The notes under the pieces are model-generated. The model had not been told where the DNA came from. It worked only from the letters and a program-made list of their open reading frames with translations, and did no database searches. Positions 20,517 to 27,988 of a stretch of DNA of 27,988 nt are shown here, in pieces. Within the stretch, counting starts at the first letter, position 1. Every line of letters begins with the position of its first letter. Both the position numbers and the translations under genes were made by a program. Source of the DNA: Podaxis mareebaensis (Eukaryota; Basidiomycota; Agaricomycetes; Agaricales; Agaricaceae); NCBI GenBank assembly GCA_018524725.1, contig JAEUWP010000387.1:1-27988 (forward strand), in the 5' to 3' direction.

Positions 20517-22154
20517 CTACCTATAACAGGTGTCGATTTCTGTGAGGCATCACTTGGATTGGTTTTGAATGGGAACATTACTGGTGGTGACATGTTGACC
20601 TTCAGTCTGCTTCATAATGGGATTGAAGGTATACTCGGTGGTGGTATTCTCTAAAGCTCCACGATCGCAAGGGATAGGTCAAGGGATAAGGGTGAAGGCA
20701 TCTTCATATAGCATGTTCTGTCATCCTCTTTGGCTGAGAGTTAGAGCATTGGCGAGAAACCGAACACACTTCTTAGCTTCTTCATACGTAGGACCATTGA
20801 CAGGGAACTGATAGCAAGATGGAATGACAGGAGTTTGAGGATGTTGAATGCACTGCCAAGAGTGGTGATTTCATCCTTGACAGAATTGGCACATGTAGTT
20901 CGGACAGTCTGAGGCAATATGCCCTACTCCTAAACAAAGCCAACAACCTTGCACGTATACTCTGAGGAGGTTGGGAGGGAGGAGTTTTGTGACAGTGAGA
21001 GGGAGAGTTCATCGTTGAATGTGGCACTCCAAATTGGGGTACTTGGAGATAGGATTCAGTTCTCCCTGCAGAGTCAAGATGTTTATGAGGGTTGGTAGGT
21101 TCAGGTAGGTGGCAATGTCAGGCTTCTGTTCGACTGAAGCCTTAGCTTGAGACTGAAGGGTCTCTGGGATGAATGGGTCAGTTCATGCTTGATGGGAATA
21201 GGCTCTTCCCTCAGCAACAAGGATTCCTCGATCTCATTGGTATTGCCAGGGGTAGTTTTCTGGTGTAACTCATGTTTGGCTTCCAGTATCTGTTGTACTG
21301 GACTCTCGAGACTGAGATATTTGATCCATCTCTGCGCATTGGGTGTGAGTGGAGGAGGAGGGGTTTGAGGTGGAAGAGTGTGTCATGGTGTGCTTGCTTC
21401 CATACTGTTGATGGAGCGAGGCGATGAAGGCAGGGGTCTCTGTGGTTGAGGCAGTGGTGAGGAAGGTACATGCCTGTCTGACGAGGTTCTTTGTGTATTG
21501 GACCTGGTGTTGGGTTTGATACTGTGAAGTGATGTTGTAGAGGGGTTGTGTCACTCTGGTGGCTGCATCTCGGAAATTAAACCATAACTCATCTCCTGGT
21601 TCCAGAGCTGGTGGGTTCCAGCTTCTCGGGTCTGTGAGTACATCGGCTGCACTTGGATAACCAGCAGCCTGGGTGAGGGAGGTAGCAGTCTGGTAGATAT
21701 TACTCAAGGGGTTATATGGATTGGAGATATTGGTCAGATTTCCAGATGTTCATGGGTCCAACACTCGATGGTGTTGTCCCGATGGATTATGATCTGGGTT
21801 CCTTTGGGGAATGGTGGCAAGGGCTTGTCAAAGGAAATTCTGATAGTTTTCATCTTCTGGAACAGTCATTGTGTGGTTTGGAAGACTGGCATACAGTGGA
21901 TTGGAGGTAGGTGTCATAGATGCTGGATGAATGAGTAAATGTTGATGGAACGGGTTGGTGCTGGTGATAAGTGATGGTTCACTCTGGATGGTAGTGAACT
22001 CGAGGTGGTCTGAGGGAGATGTCGCAATGTAGTCGCCATCAGATCCTCTGGTCAGAGAGTCTCCATGGAGGAGCTCTGTGAAGCTTTCCAGTCTGGACAT
22101 TGCTGGCTCAATGGCAGCATAATCATTGACAGAGAAGGAACTAGCATTTGACAT
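20517..22154 (-). pseudogene. Third ORF of element C, downstream of pol, with two zinc knuckles
   Basis: The frame has 545 residues, from an ATG at 22152-22154 that overlaps the pol stop to a TAG at 20517-20519. The N-terminal 350 residues are Ser/Thr/Pro/Asn-rich, with a more ordered segment near 21300-21700 (GDELWFNFRDAATR). A C-terminal domain carries two CCHC knuckles, each C-x2-C-x4-H-x4-C: CWLCLGVGHIASDC at 20904-20945, and a second at 20850-20891. The second has correct spacing only if the TGA at 20871 stands for a residue. Ten TGA codons interrupt the frame: 21828, 21750, 21270, 21234, 21183, 21009, 20871, 20721, 20679 and 20550. Because element C already has a zinc-knuckle Gag, this is a second nucleic-acid-binding protein. 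I do not recognise it. Confidence 0.75.
22141..22154 (-). promoter_or_regulatory. Overlapping stop-start between pol and ORF3 (element C)
   Basis: The - strand reads ATGTCAAATGCTAG. Pol ends AAA TGC TAG while ORF3 starts ATG TCA AAT. The 14-nt overlap suggests reinitiation after termination. Confidence 0.6.
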
Positions 22155-25100
22155 GAGTGTGTTTGGAGGCGGTGAGTTTTTGGAATGGAGGGACAAAGTG
22201 TTTCTTCTTATATTCTACCAGAATTTTTGAAGCGTTCCTTGTCAAGTTTTCTTCATCTTCCCAAGTGTTGTCTGAATTCGGATAACCTTTCCAGTGGATG
22301 AGATAGGCAGTTTGGCTTTGGTGAATTCTGTGGTTAATAATAGATTCAACTTCATATTCTTCTTCTCCATCTATTAACTCTGGTTGGGATGGTTCGGGTT
22401 CAGAGGTATTCTGGTCAGTCTTCTTGTATTGTTTCAAGAGAGAGACATGGAATGTGGGGTGAAGTTTCCATGTGGTAGGCAGGGCAAGTTCATATGCAAG
22501 TGGTCCTTTGCATTTCTTGATGGTGAAGGGCCTGTATCTTCTGGGATGAATCTTCGCTTTCTGTTCCTGCAATGGGAGGTTTCTAGCATCTAGCCAAACT
22601 TTGTCACCTTTTTCATATGTCTCGGTTCGAGGCATTCTTCAGGTGATCATTCATTTAGCATTTTCCTTCATGACTTCTGTGGCATTGTGTTGGGATTGAT
22701 CTATATCAAATAGTCGTTCATTCAATGCAGGGGCATTGGTTCGGACAAGGAGTTCAGGAATAGGGGGAGGGTTGTATCCATAGAGGAGCTCGAATGGCAT
22801 CTTCTCATTTCTGGTGTGTATGGTTGAGTTATATTTGTATTTGAAGTGCAACAACTTGTCAGCCCATGACTTGGGGTCTTTGTAGCAATACTTCAATAGG
22901 TATACTTCAAGTTCTTGATGTGAACATTCTGTCGCTCCATCTGATTGGGGGTGGTAGGTGGTGGATAGTTGTAAATCGATTCCTAGGGTGGAATAAAATG
23001 CTTTAGCAGCTTTCCCTGCCCATTGTGGATCTCGATCTGCTACGATTGAAGCAGGAATTCCATAGTGTGGATAGAAGTGCTTTGTCAGCAGGGTGGCTAT
23101 GTCTTCAAAGGTCGCTGTTTTCATAGTCGGTAGTACTAGTATCCCCTTTGTAAGTCTGCAGTCCACCATGGACAATATGGCATTATAGCCTTCTGCAGTC
23201 TCAGGTAGACCTGTGACAAGGTCCATGGACATGTCTGCAAAGGGATGTAATGATGGTGATGGCTCCAAGGGGTGAAGGGAGGGGTGATTGGGTCTTCTGT
23301 CAATATTAAATTGTTGACAGATATGGCAGCCTGTAACATAATTTTGAATGAAGTCTTGAAGGCCTGGCCAATTGGTTTCTGTGTGGACTCAGCGAATTGT
23401 TTCATCAATGCCTGGATGTCCTGTGGAGTGATGATCGTGATGTCTTGTGAGGATCTCATGTTTTTCATCTAACAATGGTTGTGATGTGGAAGGTGGTTGT
23501 GGTGCAGTCTGGAGTGATGGTGATGGAGGTGATGTACCATCTGCTGTGATAGTGTCAACAAAGAGCTCCTTCGGGAGGAGAACTTTGTCAATGTTCTCTT
23601 TCGACTTGTCAACTTCATGGTCTGGTCATCTAGAGAGTGCATCAGCGACTGGTATTGCTTTTCCTGGGTAGTGTTTGATGTGGAACTTGTATTCCTGCAA
23701 TTCGACCCAGGTTTGGACATGTCATTTTGATAGTTTTCTGGTATCTTGCCAGTGTTGGAGGTTGTCATGATCTGATCGAACTTCAATTTTGTAGGGAGCA
23801 GAATGTAGGTAGTGGTGCCATTCATCAAAGGCTTGCTTGATTGCCAGGAGTTCCTTATCAGGAGTGGCGTAATTTTGCTCTGTTGGGGTTAATGACTTTG
23901 ATCAGAATGCACAGGGGTGTTCATTTCCATTGTCATCTTTCTGGATAAGTACTCCACCAGTGGCATAATCAGAAGCATCAGTCTCGACAATGAAGGGTCT
24001 GGATGTATCTGGTGTACAAAGGAGGGGTTCTTTCTGGAAGGTCTCCTTCAAGGCTGTGAAGGCTTGCTCTGCAGTGTTGTTCCATTCAAAGTTCTGGTTC
24101 TTTCGGAGGAGTGCGTTGAGAGGGGTGCATAGGTGGGAATAGTGATGTATGAACTTCCTATAGAAGTTAGCAAAGCCGATAAATTTCTGTACATCTCAGA
24201 CACATTTCAGTCTAGGCCAATCTTTGATACCAGCCAGTTTGTCTTTTGACATTCTGATCTGGTTCTGAGAAATGTTCATCCCAAGATATTTGACAGATGT
24301 CTGTTTGAATTTACATTTCTCGGGCTTGACATAGAGATCATTCTCTCTTAGCCTCTTCAGAACTTCACAAGTTTCTTTTCATAAAGAAGAGAGGTCGTCG
24401 GAGAAAATAAGGATATCATCCATGTAGACAATGACTGCAGTGCATCCAGGTTTGTCTATTAGGTCACAAAAGATATGGTCCATCATTGCTTGGAATGTGG
24501 CTGGGCTGTTAGTCATTCCAAAGAACATGACGTTCAGTTCAAAAAGACCAAAAGGAGTTCAGAAGGCACCTTTCCATTGGTCACCTTCTTGGATGCAGAT
24601 ATTATTATATCCTGCACGGATATCAAGAGTAGTGAAATACTTGGTGCCCTTGAGGTGATCTAGTATTCCAGAAATAGAAGGAATAGGATATGCATTCTTC
24701 ACTGTGAACCAGTTCAAATGTCTGTAATCCTGAATGGGTCACAGCTTTCCATCTTTCTTCGATATGAAGAAGAATGGTGTGGCTTGCAGGCTTTCAGATT
24801 TCCTGATGTAACCTTTTTGTTGGTTGTCATCTAAGAATTGCTTTAACTCTAACAGTTCATTGTCTGTCAAGTGGTACAATTTAGCTGCTTCAGGTTTAAA
24901 GTCTGGTTTTAAGTCAATCTTGTGATCATACAGTCATGAGAGAGGATATCTTTCTGATTCCTTTTCACTGAATAGGTTTAAGTAATCCCAATAGACCTTT
25001 GGGGCGATGTCCTTCGGATCCACAGACTTCTTTGAGCCGTGGTATGCCTGATAGGACTTCTGTGCTTCTGAGATTTTGGTATTGATCTCTAGAGTGGCAT

Positions 25101-25869
25101 GCACTAGGTCAAGCTGAGCTTCATAATCAAGTCTAGCTTTCCTGCAGACAGAATGTGGAACATTCTCAGTTGCCTTTTCAGCTAGCTGGATATGATCAAT
25201 CTGGATCTCATTTTTGGTATCCATGTTATCGATATTTATAGCAGGGATCTTAGATCTCCTAGTTCACCATTGAAAGGTATGTTTTGTCCAATCAATGTTG
25301 GGGTTATGTTTTTCGAGAAGTGGGAGGCCAATGATCATCGGTCACTCTCCAATTTCTGTGACATAGCAAGTAACATCTATGTCACAATTATCTATGTGTA
25401 GCTGCAACTCTGCTTGTGCAGTAATGGCATGGCCTACATTCATAGTACCATTGACATTTCATACTGGTATGGGTCTAGTCAAGGGTATCATTCTTAACCC
25501 AAGCTGTTGAATGGTCGAGGGAGAGACGAAATCTCCTTGTGTGCCACTATCAAGTAGCAGATAGATAGTAGCAACTGTGGAAGAATTCAGATTCTTTAGT
25601 ATGGCTGGAATATACAGGGACTTGTTGTTGGTCGATGCTGACAAACAGATTTCAGCTATCATCGGCTCGGTGGAAGAGTGGGTAGTCGAAATCTGGTCTG
25701 AGTTCAGATCTGTAACCAGTACAGGGGGTTCTCTAGACAGTTTCCTACTCTCTATTTTATGAGTGAGATATTTTTGAGTGGTCCAATGGGAATTGTAATG
25801 GTTCTGTATATCAAAGGGAGGTTCAAAGTCCATACTAGAATTTGAAAGTGTTGAGGGACTCAGAGGCAT
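22141..25869 (-). pseudogene. pol: pol of element C: protease-RT-RNase H-integrase-chromodomain
   Basis: The frame has 1242 residues. The aspartic protease has DSG at 25543-25551. The reverse transcriptase has YMDD at 24415-24426. The RNase H has acidic residues in VETDAS, DKELLA and VRSDHDN. The integrase zinc domain (H-x3-H, C-x2-C) is near 23320-23450, and the core has SMDLVTG, VADRDPQ and a Glu in GATECSHQE. The chromodomain is near 22190-22380 (LIHWKGYPNSDNTWE). Twelve TGA codons lie at 25459, 25264, 24934, 24739, 24379, 24196, 23902, 23722, 23626, 23389, 22651 and 22639. Family comparison puts Arg at many of them, for example after DGKL before PIQDYR. The ATG is 5 nt downstream of the gag TAG and in another frame. 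Confidence 0.9.
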
Positions 25870-25877
25870 TGCTTCTA
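25870..25877 (-). promoter_or_regulatory. gag stop and pol start 5 nt apart (element C)
   Basis: The gag TAG is at 25875-25877 and the pol ATG at 25867-25869, with AAGCA between them. I see no slippery heptamer here. Stop-and-restart is therefore a better guess than frameshifting for pol expression in this element, in contrast to element A. Confidence 0.45.
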
Positions 25878-27917
25878 CTCTGGTCCTTGTGGAAAAGACT
25901 GCTGTTCTTCTTCAATGATCTTGGCCATCACATGGTTTGCCAGTTCGTTTTGATCTTTGGCAGTCATTTTGGCAAAAGCAACCTTGATTGCATTGAGGGT
26001 GTTAAGACGGGATGGAGAAGGATTGGAAGAAGAAGAGGAGGAAGGACGTGGTCGATTTGAGGAAGAGAAGGAAGTCGAGGCCGAAGGCCAAGAGGAAGGT
26101 TGTTTTCCTTTCTGGAGCTGTCTTTGATTCATTGGGGATTGTCGGTTCCTATGAAGGGGGCATGATCGTGCCCAGTGGTTCATGTTGCCACAGGTGATGC
26201 ATGCTCCACGTTTCATTTGGTCTTGTTGTTGATCTGTTAGGATGGCATTCACTGAGATGCCTTGTTTGGCATAGTCATCTTCTTCATCTGAGGAGAAGTC
26301 AGGGACTTCTTCTTTGTCTCCAGAAGAGAACTCTTCTAGTGTGTCGATATCCATGGGTTTGCCTGGTGGGAGTCAATGCTCTTTGTAGACAAATTTGTTT
26401 CTAGGGGTGTCATTGAACACATCATTGAAGTAAGAGAGCTGAGATGAGGGTCCTTTTCTGGTCTTGTGCATCTGGTATTGCTGGAAGTTGTTAACAATCC
26501 TAGCAACATCAGCTTGCCATTGGGCATAGGTAGTGGGAGGCTGAGTCGTTAAATAGAGTTGTTGCTGTACCCAGTCAGGAATAGAGTCGACGTAGAGATG
26601 GACTTTGTGGTTGTCATCAGTGATGTTTGCCTGGTTCAGTAGGTAGGTAAACATCTGGTTGAAGACAGTGATATCAGTTTTGGAGATGTTGAGGTGAGCA
26701 CGTCAAAGCTTCTCTGTAGCTTGCATTGCTTCAATCTTTGGTTTGAAGTGATCTTCAAGTCGGAGGTTGAAGTCGTGCCAAGTACCATACTCATAGGCAT
26801 TGTTGGTGGTATTCCACTTTTCTTTCATGAAAGCATTGTGGAATCTGGCAGCATTGCCTTTGGTCATGTACTGGAGAGTGTAAAGAATTTTCTTCCTGTT
26901 GTCAATGTTATTCTGCGCATTTTGAAACGCGGCTCGATGGTCATTGAAGACAAGTCAAAGTTGGTCCTGGAAAGTTTGGAAATTGCGAGGTTCACTGTCA
27001 AACAGTTGAATCTTCGGGGTTTTGGGTGTGGCCATGGCTGTATTCTGTTGACGAGTGGGTGGTCCTTGTGGTGGGTTAGGGGGAGGAGGAGGAGATGGTG
27101 GTTGATTAAACAGAGTTGAGGTCAATGATGTAGTACCTGGTACTCTTGGTGTTGGATGAATCGGTCTCTGTGGGGGTATCTGATTGATAGGTAATTCTGG
27201 CCTCTGTGTCTCTGTAATAGATTGGCTTGGAGGTGTAGTATCGGTCAGCATTGGGGTTTGGGATGAAGATGATGGTGACTCATTGGTTCCAAAGGTATCA
27301 GAGGTTTGGGTAATGGGTGCTAAGGGTAAAGTTTGCATTTCTGGGTACCTCAAGGAAGGCCATGTATCTGGTCCTTGCCATGAATGTGGAGATAGGGGCA
27401 AAGGTGTATCGATCCAGGTCTCAGGTTGTACACTCGTCGCAGATGCAAATGTAGAACTCTGTGATTCTGACTGCTCGGTTAGCGATGTGGTACACCTGTG
27501 TGAAACAGTTTGGGTAGTGCTGTCTGGGACTGGTTCTGGGGTTGACAGTTGTGTTGAATGATACAATGGTGGTTCGATGGTTCAGAATCATTGCAGTGGG
27601 TTTGAGGGCTTGGATTCTCTGATAGCCATCTGCTCAACTGAAGGGAAGGTGGTTAAGGTAGTAGTTGAGAGAGGGGGTACCATTGTAGTTGTGCACTGAC
27701 AATGGCTCAAATGACATTCAAAAGCTCTGAGAAGTGCCTCAGCTTGGTTGATCTCTCGAGGGGAACCCATCCAATGGAGATGTAGACTCTGAGCTTGCTT
27801 GGCTTGTTGGAAGCATTCTTCAAACTGCATGAAGAGGGTAGGATGTTCAATGAAGGTGGGGAGAGTCTCAAACTGCCAACTGTGTTGGAGCTTGTGGTGA
27901 AGGAGGATGTCAGTCAT
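25875..27917 (-). pseudogene. gag: gag of element C with one zinc knuckle
   Basis: The frame has 680 residues if it starts at the ATG at 27917; another in-frame ATG at 27947 is possible. The N-terminus is helical, followed by a long Pro/Ser/Thr-rich linker. A capsid region at about 26380-27000 has helical stretches such as KGNAARFHNAFMKEKW. A single CCHC knuckle, CITCGNMNHWARSC, lies near 26160-26205, followed by a Ser-rich basic tail. TGA codons lie at 27588, 27582, 26955, 26703 and 26373. The genuine stop is TAG at 25875-25877. Gag forms the particle and packages RNA. Confidence 0.82.
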
Positions 27918-27947
27918 CAGCAGAAAGGCTGAAACTATACATACCAA

Positions 27948-27988
27948 AAAATATCAATACATATACTGAAATGTACTAAAAACCACAA
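27948..27988 (-). other. Leader of element C, cut by the window edge
   Basis: AT-rich sequence upstream of gag. The primer-binding site and 5' LTR are not in the window. Confidence 0.4.

Larger units (their letters stand above)
19882..27988 (-). mobile_element. Ty3/gypsy chromovirus, 5' end off the window (element C)
   Basis: Read right to left: gag, pol with protease, RT, RNase H, integrase and chromodomain, a third ORF with two zinc knuckles, a purine tract and the 3' LTR. It differs from element A in LTR, gag-pol junction and third ORF. I count 27 internal TGA codons and no frameshift. All three ORF ends are TAG. It sits inside element B. Confidence 0.85.

Noticed and set aside
2905..27988. 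UGA decoded as an amino acid, making the elements functional
   Set aside because: CGA codons still occur in the same frames (for example near 21230), CG-to-CA changes accompany the TGAs, and the intact spliced gene ends in TGA. CpG decay is simpler. A search for a tRNA with a UCA anticodon and for protein evidence would settle it.
1..27988. tRNA or rRNA genes, CRISPR arrays, bacterial operons
   Set aside because: I saw no cloverleaf-like sequence, rRNA motif or regularly spaced repeat. The window is eukaryotic.

Overview
The window looks like a transposon-rich stretch of a filamentous fungal genome, most likely an Agaricomycete. The grounds are short GT-AG introns of about 52-98 nt, Ty3/gypsy chromoviruses, a Tad1-like LINE with an RNase H domain, and strong CpG depletion. 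The species cannot be named from the sequence.

Layout, left to right. (A) 1-2899 is host-like sequence with a seven-exon + strand gene (539-2741), now a pseudogene. (B) 2905-9189 is a full-length chromovirus on the - strand (element A): identical 260-bp LTRs, a 5-bp target duplication, gag, pol and an extra third ORF downstream of pol. (C) 9195-9747 is host-like intergenic DNA. (D) 9761-16668 is a full-length Tad1-like LINE on the - strand with a 14-bp target duplication, poly(A), ORF1 and ORF2. (E) 16683-18442 is host-like sequence with an apparently intact six-exon + strand gene (16934-18257). (F) 18443-19881 is the integrase end of an older gypsy element on the - strand (element B). (G) 19882-27988 is a second chromovirus on the - strand (element C), cut off by the window edge and apparently inserted into element B. 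It has a 601-bp LTR, gag, pol and a different third ORF carrying two zinc knuckles.

How the parts work. Elements A and C encode Gag (capsid plus CCHC nucleocapsid), protease, reverse transcriptase, RNase H and a chromodomain integrase. A looks self-primed in the manner of Tf1: the first 12 nt predicted for its transcript match the primer-binding site exactly. Its gag-pol junction has a canonical -1 frameshift heptamer. The pol/ORF3 junctions of A and C and the ORF1/ORF2 junction of the LINE are overlapping stop-start sites.

The most striking global signal is the type of damage. In A, C and the LINE I read 59 internal stop codons. All are TGA, many at positions where the family has arginine, and I see no frameshift. 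That is the signature of CpG decay (CGA to TGA). The older element B instead also carries TAA and TAG stops.
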